Below are positions 11,082 through 23,069 of a stretch of DNA of 64,000 bases, one piece after another. The notes beneath the pieces were generated by a model. That model made no database searches and was not told the DNA's origin. It worked only from the letters and a program-made list of their open reading frames with translations. A program made the translations under genes and the position numbers. Each line of letters starts with the position of its first letter. The first letter of the stretch is position 1. Source of the stretch: Brachycybe producta (Eukaryota; Arthropoda; Diplopoda; Playtdesmida; Andrognathidae); contig JAUPFP010000003.1 in assembly GCA_036925085.1 (NCBI GenBank), forward strand, positions 11,058,008 through 11,122,007, read 5' to 3'.

Positions 11082-11666
11082 ACTTAAACATTGTGCCTTT
11101 TAAGAAAGCAAATTTGCATCTTTCATAAAATGAAATGAGCACCCTTTGTAAAATCAAATTTTGCTCCCTAGTCATATTAAAATTGTTATGTTAACAGTTC
11201 CACATTTATTAGTGCACATGTTGATATTTAAATTTTTATTTTCAGTCAAGACATAAAATATTGTCTGAGAAAGCAACAAATCAAATTTAGATTTTATTTA
11301 TTTGAAACAACTAAAACAGCACCAACTAATAAGACCAGACCACTAAATAAGTTTTCAAAATACTCAAAATATTGCAAAGTAAAATATGTTAATATGAAAC
11401 TTATTAACATATGTTGCACTGCATGTATATGCCAAAAACATGCAGAAAATAAATATGGTCCATGCTGGAATATGGAAAAAGTTTTTATCCAATAATCATT
11501 ACTTAAAACTTACTTGAATTATTTGCTAGTAAATACTGATTATTAATTAATATTTTCCAGCAAGTTGAATTACAGCACCTTCTACTTGTACCCCTTAACT
11601 TTTATATGCTTGTTGTAAAAAGTGGCTTTAAAAATATCAAAACACCTCACAAAATAGTGCCATTTG
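11082..11666. other. AT-rich spacer between the hAT relic and the LINE
   Basis: No domain-bearing open frame and no clear repeat end is visible. It may hold the lost 5' end of the hAT element. Confidence 0.5.
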
Positions 11667-14424
11667 TAAATAACCTTTTACAACTGAGCAACTCAAACAT
11701 CTTTCTAGAGAGGTAAAACGTGTTAGACCGCGTGCAAGGATTGTGATCTCTACAGTTCTGCCTCGGTTTGAGCGTGATACTAGGGGTTCTTTCCATCTGA
11801 ACCCTGCAGTCCTTCAGATCTCACGAGACATTTCTCTTCTCTGTCATAGTGCTGGTTACTCGTATGCTGATGCTTCTCAGGAGCTTCTTAGGGCTCCTGA
11901 GCAGTATTATCTATGAGATGGCCTTCACCTGACTGCAGCTGGTAAGGATGTCTTGAGCTCTGTTCTCTGGAAATCTGTCTGTAGTAATGTCCGGGGGAAA
12001 CCACTAATTGCTAAATGCCCTGCTTTTAGGAAGAAAGATTGTTCAGTTAATGCATGTAAATCAAATATCCAAAAAGAAACCTTTTCTAATAAAAAGCCTT
12101 CTATGAAAGATTCTCAGGACAACAAAGAAAATAATAAGCCTTTGAGTAATATACTAAAAACACTAATAGTGAATTGCCAAAGTATAAGAAATAAAATAAT
12201 TCAGTTTAGAGAAGCAGTAGAAAGCTATATTCCTGATATTATCTTTGGTGGTGAATCATGGCTATCTGAAGATGTTTCCTCTGAAGAAGTGTTTCTCCAA
12301 TAATTTAGCATATTCCAAAAAGATAGGGAGAAAAAAAAAGGGTGGTGGAGTATTTCTAGCTATCAACAAAAATCTTTTGTCAAATAGAGAGCCATTGTTT
12401 GAGGGAGACTCACAGTCTCCCTCAAACAATAGCTCTCTATTGGTTCTATTGCTGTTTGTTGTAGCATTTTGCTTAAAAATGGAAGAAAAATTTTCTTATT
12501 CTCATTCTATCGCACACCATCAAATGACGAGGAGGACTTACTCCAATTTAGAAAATGTCTGGGCTCCTTATTCTCTATCCACAAATATGCATCAGTTCTC
12601 ATTGGTGGTGATTTTAATCTTCCTGGAATAAATTGGGAAAATTATGCTATAGATTCTCAGACTTCATGTCATAAATTAATAGATATACTGCTTGATTGTG
12701 TATACACATATTCCCTGGATCAGCTTGTGCCAACCCCAACATGTCTCACCAATTCATCAGCTAATATTCTAGATTTAGTATTGACCAACACCCCAGAGAA
12801 TGTGCAATCAATTGAAGTTGTTGATGGCATAAGTGATCATGAAATGATTTACTTGGAACTAGTTACCCAAGTTGAAAAAATCCAATCAGCTCCCAGAACT
12901 GTTCTTCAGTACAACAAAGCTGATTGGGCTAATTTTAAAATTTATGTTGCAAATGTTAAATCAAATGATGTAAACCAACAGTGGGCATCATTTGTTAGAG
13001 CAATTTCAAATTTAATAAAGAAATTCATTCTGCTCAAAAATTCTAAATCAAGCTCGGAGCCAATTTGGTACACAAATTCGATCTAAAATGAAAAGAAATA
13101 TTAATGCCACTACTAAATTACAATTCAGCTCCTAGCGATCTTATGTGAAAAGTTTGCTTAAAAAGGAACACTTAAATTTTACAAATAATGTGTTGTGTGT
13201 CTCACTCCATAAAAACCCTAAATTATTCTGGAAGTATGTAAAAGGCCTCAACAAAAGTCCAAATGCCATAACTTCAATTATGACACCCCTAGGTGATGTT
13301 TGTTCTGACAAACAGGTTATTGCAAACACCCTTAATAATTATTTTCAAAGTGTCTTTCATTCTAATGATGGTAACAAGGTACAACCAATGGACACCTTAC
13401 CTCAAGTTATGCCAGACATAGTCATAAACACCACTGGATTACAAACCAATCATCAGGCCCAGATGACATTTCACCAAGATTACTAAAAGAGTTGGCTGCA
13501 GAAGTCAGTCCATTTTTAAGTAAACTTTTTCAAGACTCCCTTCAGAGTGGAATATTGCCTTTAGCATGGAGGCAAGCGAACATTTGTCCAATTTTTAAAA
13601 CAGGTGATAAACACCTTCCAAATAACTATAGACCAATTTCTTTAACATCCATTGTTTGTAAAATCCTTGAACACATCATTATTCTTGTACATTCAAGCAT
13701 TTAAAGATACATAAACTAATTCATGAAAATCAGCATGGTTTTCGCAAAGGCAGATCATGTGATACCCAGTTGGCACTATTCATGCAAGACATACAGTCTG
13801 GTTTGGACAGTAAGGCCGAGTTTGATTTGGTATTCCTGGATTTTGTAAAAGCTTTTGATACAGTAAAACATTCTCTACTAATTAAAAAAATGATAACATT
13901 TAATATAAATAACCTAGTAATTTTATGGATGTCATCTTTCTTATCCAATAGACAACAGTGTGTCCAAATTGATGGTGCCATGTCAGACTGGGCACAAGTA
14001 ACATCTGGTGTACCTCAGGGTAGCATTCTTGGACCAATGCTTTTCCTTTTGTTCATAAAAGATCTGGCAGATAGGTGTAGCAGTACGATGCATTTATTTG
14101 CTGCTGATGCTGTTGTGTACAGAAGAATTAGGAGTAATGAGGACATTGAAGCCCTCCAAAGAGATCTAAATAGCATTGAAGAATGGTGCGCTGAGTGGCG
14201 TTTACTACTAAATAGAACTAAATGCAACATTATGCGTGTTTCCCGATAACATGAACCTTGCAGGGTACCTTACACTATGGGGGATGTTCAGCTAACCCAT
14301 GTTGATAAAATCAAATATTTAGGCTTAACCTTATCAGAAGACATGCTTTGGAAAGAACATATAACCAAAGCAGTCGGCAAAGCTAATCAAAGACTGCGAT
14401 TTGTTCAACGCACCCTTAAATATT
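11667..14424 (+). pseudogene. CR1/Jockey-like LINE: esterase, endonuclease and reverse transcriptase
   Basis: Non-LTR retrotransposon remnant. 11667-11940 is the end of an SGNH-type esterase domain (VISTVLPRFE, then DGLHLTAAGKDV with the Asp-x-x-His pair), interrupted by a TGA just before DGLHL. 12150-13000 is the apurinic-type endonuclease (NCQSIRNK, GGGVFLAINKN, GGDFNLPGINW, ISDHEMI), broken near 12300-12480 by frame changes and a 59 bp inverted duplication. 13145-14249 is the reverse transcriptase (PNNYRPISLTS, FLDFVKAFDTVKH, GVPQGSILGPMLF). In the active site the first Asp of FADD at 14103-14105 is Ala, so it reads FAAD and cannot catalyse. The thumb follows at 14277-14424 (KIKYLGLTL), then the frame runs into a Harbinger fragment. 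Both ends are missing. CR1, L2 and Jockey are the closest groups, judging by the esterase and motif style. Confidence 0.85.
12383..12441. repeat. 59 bp inverted duplication inside the LINE endonuclease
   Basis: Arms of 28 bp (12383-12410 and 12414-12441) match in inverse with one mismatch around a 3 bp loop. The centre reads GAGGGAGACTCACAGTCTCC. It disrupts the endonuclease frame and looks like a template-switch product. Confidence 0.92.
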
Positions 14425-14570
14425 GTAAGAAGAAACACTTGAGTGTAGGTGTGGACATGGAACAATGTTGCGGGTCTGAATCGCATCAGTTGTGATTCTG
14501 CCCCACAATATTGAATCGGAGCAGTCCCGCAACAATGTATCGCAACAAAGAATCCGGTGTGTACTAGGCT
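14424..14570. mobile_element. One-ended fragment of the Harbinger element seen at 50.3 kb
   Basis: Sequence from AAGAAACACTTGAGTGTAGG to CCGGTGTGTACTAGGCT is the inverse of the left part of the element at 50309. It ends with the same terminus followed by TTA at 14571-14573. Only one terminus is present, so it is a truncated copy fused to the LINE. Confidence 0.8.
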
Positions 14571-14573
14571 TTA

Positions 14574-17500
14574 GATTTTGTTTAATTTAATTTAAACTTA
14601 ATATATATAACTTTTGTTGGTCTCATGTGATTTTATGTTATTACTATGTTACTTGACTTTACCACTAAATGATTTTAATGAAAGGGGAATTTCCATCACT
14701 TACAAAAGTTCCCTGTCCATCATCGTTTGGGAATGTAATATCTAGTCTCCTTTTCCCACGAACACTCAATTGAAACTGTAATCCTGGCCAAGGAGGATGG
14801 TATTGGCCTTTCTGAAGTTTGCACTTGATGTAGTCCCTCAACTTCTTGACAAAATATTACTTGACTACTAACGGACTCTCCTTGTCCTGTGCGAGTCTGG
14901 GTTTCAACTAAGTCCTTTTCAATTTGGTTATCACAAAAATTAGTTTGCCTTGTACAACTAAAACTTTGGACTGTTCACTTGATTTTCATGTGGACGTACA
15001 GCGTGGTTGATAACCAGGCCTACGTTCTAGCCCAGAGTTGTATGGCCAGCTATTGGACTTTTACCCCATTAATCACGCTAGTTTGAAATCATACATTGGT
15101 AACATAATGTTGGTAAGTTTTTTATTTGTTAGGTGTATATGCTACACCTAACAAATGTAAAACAATATGAAGTGGTGTGCAATGATGCACCACAGATACT
15201 AAGTCATCCGGACGATATACTAACTCGTCAGGACAAAATAAAAAAAATGTTCCCTGTCCTCAACAGGGCTGTGTAATATTCATACATTTCAAAATGAAAT
15301 TTTTATTTTAAAACAGGTATGAAACAAAACAGAAATTTATTTTGGTACCACTGTATGTTCTATGCCCAAAATGTCTTGAAATTTGCTGTTTGAATATGCG
15401 TGAATGTGCCTGAATCATGCATTGTGAATGTAAGGAGTTTTATTGCACGAGAGTGTACGAATGTGCGCGAATGTGCACAGAGGAACAGGAATGAACTTCA
15501 CCGTCCCCACTCATAAGGTATAAGGGCCAAGAGGTACAGTGAGAATGAGCCTTTTAGAAAAATTGGGGGTATTCTTTAATATTTTCTACAGGAATTAAGG
15601 TATTTTTATAACGTTTCAAATGGCCGTTTCGTTGCTAACTTGCTAGATGAAAGTTGCCAATTGAGGAACTTTGTAACCACAAAATTGAGAATATGACCGA
15701 TTGCAACTATGCCCCTTAATTAAACTTTTAATGGGCCCAAAAACTTAACATTTAGTTATTTTCAAATTGTTTCAGAAATGACTTTTTTAACAAATTCAGA
15801 ATTATCACCTACTTTTTCTATATACTGAAACATTTTAAAGTTTTTCTAATATTATTTTTTAAATGCAGAACTACCAGGAGTCTCGTTACATGAAAAGTCA
15901 TAAAATTGTCAGTCATACCTTATTGTGACTGACCATTCTCTACTTGATAGAATCTACTTATTTTGTGACACGAGGTGAGTTTGCACTCGTGCTACTAGTG
16001 ATTGGCTAACTCACTTATTCTATTTGGCCCAGGAGGACTAGGCCAATATAATACCTATTTAACGTCCTCACTAGTCTTAATAAAGACTTTCACACTTAGG
16101 ATCTTTCGCCTGATAAATTACCTTTGAAGATCGAGTTGACTTTTTTTCTTGATGTCATCAGGTTTGCACCTGGTAGTCTTGTAGATTAAATGAGGGCCAG
16201 GTGTAAAGCTGAAAAGATGATAGTGAAACAACCGTGAAAATAAATAAAGTTAACCACAGTTTTAACTTGTAAAAAGAATTTGAATTTATTTTCCGAGTGT
16301 ATTAGCATAAAAATTCCCGAACTGGTAAATCACTTTGATTAACACAACACATAAAAATATTCCATACATAAAATCGTTTTTAGAATCTATCAAATTGGGC
16401 ATAGGTTCGCTGTATCAAAATCAACTTTATAATCAATGCAAAAACCAGCATAGATTCTCTGCTTGAAAATAAAGACACAAATAACAAAAATACTACTACT
16501 TATATACTCTGAGAATCCTCCAAAATATTGGATGACAGATTCTCAGAGCACTTTTTCTATTGGTTATTTTAAAGACAACCCTGAATTGTTGCCTCTGAAA
16601 AAAGTGAGTACTGCGTTTCTGAAAATGGCAGCGCCTATGGAGCATTGTCTCATGTAATATATGTCATTGCCTTCTCATCCTAGAGGCCTGCTCATTTCAG
16701 CATTTATGTTGGTAAAAGTATGGCGCCGAAATTGTCTGCTAAAACCAATAGATGGCGCACATTTCTGGCCCTTTTAATTAGCTTATTAGCATTGCATCCT
16801 TATGTTTTCTTGTTGTTTTTCATTTTCTTTCTACTTTTTAAAATTTTTGAGCGTTGTCAATCAAGTTTTTTCCATGAAATTGTTTACTGTTTTGTACCTC
16901 ACTGTGTGTCAAAAAACAAGAAAAATAAATAAAATAAAATAATAAAATTAAAATTAAATTAAAATATTAAAGTACAATATTAAATAAATAAAATAACACA
17001 ATAAAATTAAAAAAATAAAATAATAAAATTAAATTAAACTAAATTTAAAAAATCAAATTAATCTGCTTGGCTGTTCTGCTAGTTCAGAAACACATTTCAA
17101 ACGCATTTCTGAATTTGTCTTGAAAACTTTGGAAATCTTCTCACTGATCAACAGAACCAAGAAAAAATACTTCATGTTACAGAAAAACATTGCCAAGAAA
17201 ATACTAAAAAAACGTTTTTAGTGTTCATTTTTTTTTCATTACCATTTTTTTTAAATTTTTTTTTAGATAAATTAAAATATAAATAAATTACATTCATTTC
17301 GTTTTTTCTTTGTAAGTTTTAATTGAAAACATTTTATGACGTGTAATTTCTATGTAAAATGTGGTTGGAAGCTAGCCTGCTTATACCTAGTACATACCTG
17401 ATAATTTAAATACATTTACATAATAAATGTGTTCTACAGAGCCCTGTGAAGGACAAACAAACAATATGTCGAATTCAATTTATTCAGTTAATAATCTGAA

Positions 17501-19240
17501 AATATTGAGTTAATACTTAAATATAATTATTTAAACTATTGACATTAACATATTGATTTAGTATTTCAATTTAAAATATATTAATAATAAAAGTCAATTT
17601 TTATTTGGTTCATGTCCTTAACTGGATTCCGTATAATTCACCTTAACACATTTAATTTGAATTCATGTGTGTACAAGGTATTAGGGTCCAAAAGATTGCG
17701 TCACCTATTGGTTTTAACAGACGATATGGACGCCATACTTTTTTCCAACGTTACTAATGTATTTGAAGAAAATGAGCAGGCCTTTATTATAAGGAAGCTA
17801 TGTGTAGGTGCTCATTTTACACGGTTTGAACCGTAGCCTCTCGAACAGGTTTCTTTTTTTTAGCCTCGTATGCAGGGTCAATGCTTGAAAAGTAAAAGTT
17901 GTAGTCGGAATATTTAATAACCTTGGGCTTTGGAAATTCTAATGTTTGTATGTTCTTCATTTCTGAATGTTTTCTTATTTTGTAATGGATTTTTCTTAAT
18001 ATAACAAGTGTTTGATGTTGAAAACTTGTTGTTTCTTGAGCGTTTGTTTGAAGTTTTGAGTAGAAAATACAATTTTCCAGTCATTTAACGTGACTTTTAA
18101 ACAAAGTTTACTACAATAAAGTTGTGAAAAGTTGACGCCGGTTCAAGTTATACGATTCCATAGAAAAAAGAAATGTTTTCTAAACTTTTGGTACGTTTTA
18201 TTTCAAATTTTCAATTATATTCAAACAGTTTCTTATTATTTCAAAGGAGTGTTTTATATAATAACAAGGTCTGACGCTGGGTTTATAGTCCCCGTTTAGG
18301 CCCGCTTCTTTTAATGTGCGCTGTTTATTTTTTTTCTAGTAGGCTTAAATGCAAACTTTTAGCTCGTTGCAGACTTGTGCGTTTTCTGATAAGTTATAAC
18401 AACCGCTTTGTGTAATGCAATCACCTCAATGTGTACGTTGCTCCATAACGAAGAAGTGCACCAGTTCCGTGCTTGTTACACGGTAAATTAATCGTCCCCA
18501 TCGATTGTCGGTAATTGACAAAGCTTAAAGTTCGCACAACATGCGTATGGTAGTGATAGGTGCTCTGTTGCATAACTTTAGGCGTACATAGGCCACAATA
18601 CTTAGTGAACTTCATTGGCGCCGAGAATTCTGTGCCTTGTCTAATGTCAATTAACTAGCAGATTGACAAAACTGTGTGTAATTTTGAAAAGCATGTAGCA
18701 ACTAGTGGCTAAATCCGTTGAGCCTAGCAGCATGTTTTCCTGTGTGAGCACATTTCCAATTATTGATACAGGGTTATGTATTGGGCATGTATTGCTTCTG
18801 TGTGGACCGGGTTTTAGACATATCGACTCAGCCTGCCGGTGTACCTCTTTTTAAGTATAGCCAGGAAGGTCTCCCAATAGAACAGAACCATGTAAGTCCA
18901 TCTGTGTTACTAGTAATCGGTGTATTCAACAGCATCAAATTCTTTGCCGAGTGTTAATTCATGGCCCTGAGATGCAGGATCAAGTGGAGTGGCTGCCTAA
19001 ATGAATAGGTTTCTATGAACAGCCTTTTCGGCTTTTGTAAACATTCATTCACTCTCATTTGATCGATGTTGTTCAGCGGTGACAATTATAAGGAAATACG
19101 GTATGTTGATTCAGGAGGTGGACTTACTATTCTCGTATTAAATACATTACTAGATTGGTGTGTGTGTTCAGACACCATGCAGTATTGTGGAGAGAATTCA
19201 ATACCATATTAAGTGCCAGTCTGAACACAATGTAAAAAGA
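14574..19240. other. AT-rich spacer, no convincing gene
   Basis: Short open frames (for example 16463-16657, 16720-16932 and 17612-17836) have no recognisable domain. 15970-16130 has a TATA-like segment and AATAAAG near 16078 and could be a small solo LTR, but I found no duplicate. 16921-17050 is an AAAT-rich low-complexity tract. A hairpin of the TGTTAGGTGT family is at 15124-15156. Confidence 0.5.
15124..15156. repeat. TGTTAGGTGT hairpin, copy 1
   Basis: A perfect 14 bp stem (ATTTGTTAGGTGTA and its complement) closes a 5 base loop. The same stem sequence recurs at 21588 and 48859 with unrelated loops. Confidence 0.85.
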
Positions 19241-19668
19241 CTGGGACACACTATGTCCAATGTTGGATCCAATTTTGTCTCAACATTCGCCTCCAGCATT
19301 TGCCAATTGGATATGTGTAACCTACATTCGCAATTGATAAACCAGTCAGACTATGTGTCCAACGTTGAGGCAAACATTTTAACCAATGACCTTCAACACA
19401 CCTAGCGGTAGGTTCCTTCTGAACTGGTTCTAAATGCTGGATACATTGTGTGGCCGAGTCACGAATGGTTGTTGAACATATTCCAATGTTGGAGGGGCCC
19501 TTAGACGCGGGACAGGGAAGTCGGCCCCTGCCTGAATGGCTTCCAATACCCTCCAATGTCGAAGGTTGGAAGCTCGGTATCCAACACTACATCCGGCTCA
19601 TGGCCACAAGGTGCCAAGCTGTCATTCATCCAGTGTTGGGATGACATTCGATGCGTAGTGTGTCCCTG
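19241..19668. mobile_element. Probable hAT-type MITE, 428 bp
   Basis: The left end CTGGGACACACTATG and the inverse of the right end CGTAGTGTGTCCCTG agree at 13 of 15 positions. CAGGG-like termini suggest the hAT superfamily. No convincing 8 bp target duplication was seen, so the class is tentative. 19730-19870 beyond it holds short GC-rich degenerate repeats of a CCCATGAAGCCCACC motif. Confidence 0.5.
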
Positions 19669-19934
19669 GCTTTAGACTGATTAAGCACGTTTGCTTTGTG
19701 TTATTGGACTCAAGTAGAGACCTACACCCAGATCAGCTCATGAGACTACACTAGGCCCAGCCCGCCACTGCCGCTAGGCCCATGAAGCCCACCATACCCA
19801 TGAAACCTGGAAAGCACACCAGGCTTATGATGCCCACAAACCCATTGTCCACAAGACCATCACCAGGTTCATGACTTGAATACAATCTTTCAAAGGTGCT
19901 ACAGTACCTATATGAAACTAGTTAAAACTTTTAA

Positions 19935-20449
19935 GAGGCTAGATACAGCGTTTAGTTAAAAATTTCTCCGAATGTAGGTGCTGCGATCGTTTTTGATTGA
20001 AAAACGGTTTTTTAACGTTTTTTTAACGTTTTATTTTTTTCCAGGTTTCAAGTCACATTATAATTTATAGGAAAATAATTTTGCGTGCTAAGCGTATAAA
20101 AAGAAAACATCGTGAAGCCAATAGATTAATTTTTGTGATTGTTCTAAGTCATTTTAATGGGAGTTCTTCAAATGTTTGAGTGACGGTTTGTTGGTCCTAT
20201 GGGACTTAACATGAAGTTAAAAAATTACAATTTTAAACGTTATTAAAAAATAGAAGGACCATTTCAAAAATTATATATATCGAGCATGTAAAGAACAATA
20301 CTTTTTATTGCATTTTGCGTTTTACTGTATTTTAATTGAGCGATTGTGAGGCGATTTCTTGCAGTTTTAGGAACACCATAATAATAACATTCATTTGTCT
20401 CGTTGTCGTATGCTCAAAACAACAAGATGGACGACGTGTATCTAGGCTC
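19935..20449 (+). mobile_element. TTAA-flanked MITE, copy 1
   Basis: The ends GAGGCTAGATAC and GTATCTAGGCTC are inverse with one mismatch, and both are flanked by TTAA (19931-19934 and 20450-20453). TTAA targeting is typical of piggyBac and Kolobok elements. A second, inverted copy lies at 60284-61987. No coding capacity is seen. Confidence 0.85.
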
Positions 20450-20453
20450 TTAA

Positions 20454-21724
20454 GTTGATTTCAATTTTGAACTTAATAATAAAAGTGTTAGGGTGATTTA
20501 TTGTGGGGCTTTGTGAAAAAGGGCCCACTCCCTAAAAATTGAGATCTTGCAGGGTGTCATAGGTTTAGAGCTGTGATGCTCTGTACACAATATAAAATGC
20601 AACTATTAATTTGAGTAACAATTTTAATAAACTAATTAAATTCAAACAATACAACACTGCACTCTTTAAAAAAACAATACTCAAGTAAAGGAGCTACCAG
20701 CCCAACCATAACCTTAAAGTTCCCCTGGGTTTCTTGTTGGCCTTTCTAGTAATAGTCATATATGTTTTTACACTCACCATGCCTCCTGGTTTGAATTCAT
20801 TTTGTTTCTTCTTTGGTTCCTAAAAGGGTGATTCTGCTGATTTGGAGGTACCGGTGAGCTCAGTTGTTGTCCGAAGGAGAAGGAGGGAAACTTTTTAAGT
20901 TACTAAATTTAGCACAAAAAAGGGGAAGAAATTTTGTTAAGTTATAAGACCGCGTATGCCAGTATTGCTCTGTCCTCTGCTTCGGCTAGCCAGAAAAACA
21001 ACTGATAATTAAAACTTTCAAAACTTAATTCTTGTTCGTTAGTTAGCCTTTGTCCTTATAGTTAGCTTATTTATCACGTGTTAGACTAGTGATCACTTGC
21101 TGAGTTGACCGATGGCAACATGGTCTTAGTAACCACTATCAGATGTATCGGCCATTTTCTTAAACCGTTATCTTGAAATTATAATAAATCATCTGATGAT
21201 TTATTAAAATTTCAATCATAGTTGGCATTGAGTTATTAAATCTTTAGACCGATAACTAATGTATTTCAAAATGTTTCTTAAAGAATGATTTTCTTAACAC
21301 ATTGAAATTGAAAACCAATATGCCACACCCCCCTTTAAAAAAAACTTCTCAGTAATTAATGGTGGAGGGATATGATAAGCTAATAGCTTGAATTAAAAGC
21401 CTACTGGACCTTGGACATAGTTAGAATGGAGAAGAAATTGTATCATTGAAATGTGATATACTTTAGATAAAGAGTGGAGTCCAAACTAAATGTAACGATG
21501 AAGTCGTCACTTCATTTTTACATCCATTTGCTCTCTTCTCTCTTTCGGTCAGCTGGAATACTCACGTGAAGGTATGTTTAACTAGTATTTGTTAGGTGTG
21601 TTTCTTAAAACACCTAACAAAAGGGGATAAAAATTAATTTTTAGAAGATCGAGAATGTAATCGAGATTATCAGCTAAACAATTTACTGTGGTAATGTCCA
21701 CAAAGCCCATGAGGCTCACCAAAC
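20454..21724. other. Spacer without gene
   Basis: AT-rich, no domain-bearing frame. A hairpin of the TGTTAGGTGT family is at 21588-21621. A GC-rich fragment with CCCATGAGGCTCACC precedes terminal module A. Confidence 0.5.
21588..21621. repeat. TGTTAGGTGT hairpin, copy 2
   Basis: A 12 bp perfect stem (TTTGTTAGGTGT and its complement) with a 10 base loop that can pair partly. It shares its stem with the hairpins at 15124 and 48859. Confidence 0.85.
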
Positions 21725-22104
21725 TGTGAGCTTTTGACATCGACCATTTTCCTTTACCAACCTGTAGATGACATTTTCTGCATCTCGTTGCTTCTCTGCA
21801 TCGCGTGGTGCCCGCGCGGAGAAGATCCGAGCTGCAGAGAGAGTTGGATGGAGACGGATTGTGGTCACCCTTCTGCATGGGGGTGAAATCTATGCAGCAG
21901 AGTGGCGGTCATCCCTCTCTTCCGGTCGATGCTGATATACATCTTCCCCTTTCGGTACGCCGACAGGAGAAGAGGTTGTAGCTGCTTAGGAATCGTATAC
22001 CTCCTGCCTTATGTAGTCTCCAGCCTCTGAAGAGAAGTTGATTACTTAAACATAAAGACCATGCTGTTTCTTGTTATAATGCTTTTATTCATCACTCATA
22101 TAGA
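21725..22104 (-). repeat. Terminal module A (R-U5-like part of an LTR)
   Basis: The stretch from TGTGAGCTTTTGACATCG to about 22104 is closely similar to 30744-31120 and 60942-61315. On the minus strand it contains GAATAAAAGC, a likely polyadenylation signal, and ends in GCTCACA. The half with the TATA-like box found in copies B and C is absent. Instead the GC-rich open frame at 22085-23001 runs straight into it. Confidence 0.7.
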
Positions 22105-23001
22105 CGATAAGAGGATGGTGATGAGGACACTTGTTAGGCGAGAGTCCCACAACATATCGCTCCCGGAGAGGTAGGTCCAGACGAGGGAACCCTTCCTCCA
22201 AGGAAAAGTGGCCTACGTAGAGGGTGTTGGCAGAGCGCACTTCGCGCTGCCAAGTGACCCACCGATTGTTGAGCAGCCTCTCGCTGGAGGTGACTGCACG
22301 GAACGGACGATCCAGTGGTAACCGCCCCAGAGTAGCCCTGGCAGGGGGTACAGTGGGCGGTGCGGCTGGTGTGGGAGCCGCAGGTTCCAGGGGAACCGAT
22401 GCGCCTGTGATAGGCCTGGCATGGCGCAAGGCGGACCGGGCCATATCGCGGGCCCGCTGGCGTAGTTGCTTTGATGCTGATTTTCTACTCAATGCCTCCA
22501 CTGGCTTGGAACTTCCTGGTGGACAGCTCAGCGCTTCCATGGGGTCACCTCCCTCTTGCATGACGCCCTGCAGAAGGTCTGTGATGGCCTTCTGTTTTTT
22601 CAAGAAGGCGGCACGCTCTGCGGAAGGTGGACGCATCAAAGGCGTGAGCATAGGTTTTCCAGGAGGGTGGCCTGGAGGTGGCAGAGGAGGAGAGCGGTGC
22701 GGGACCCGATTAGGTGGGCCCCGAGTCTCGTAGCGACGGTCACGGTCCAGTTGGATGCGTAGGTCCTGTGGATCCTGCCTAATCCTTGGGTCGAAGTTTT
22801 CTTGCGGCGGAAGGCCACATCCGGAGGATCCATGGGGTTCCTGTTGACGTCTTCCGTTGGGTCGGCGTCGGGGCGAAGGTTGGGAACCACGAGGCGAAGA
22901 GCGACGTGGCTGTGGCCATTGGAGAGAGTCTCAAGAAGAGTGGTGGCTCCTGTAGGCCTGTTGAGGCTCCTTGGGGCGAGCCCCAGTGGGAACCTGAACA
23001 C
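22085..23001 (-). CDS. GC-rich, Pro/Ala/Arg-rich ORF of unknown function
   Basis: Read right to left, two overlapping frames cover 23001-22636 and 22651-22085, best explained by one shift near 22640. The downstream frame gives a 188-residue basic, proline-rich product. It has a charged helix (SAERAAFLKKQKAITDLLQ), a basic segment, a Pro/Ala spacer and an end LIVYMSDE whose stop at 22085 lies inside terminal module A. The upstream part is Arg-rich (DPQDLRIQLDRDRRYETR in one frame). No family is recognised. GC content and CpG richness differ sharply from the AT-rich surroundings, as for the ORFs at 26.2-28.3 kb on the same strand. I infer a structural or Gag-like protein of the same retroelement; a captured host exon is an alternative. 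Confidence 0.45.
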
Positions 23002-23069
23002 TAACAGGTCGGGGAACCACCACTACAGAAGGTAAGGTCGGCGTTGGTGCGGGGACCTCCTTGCATGGA

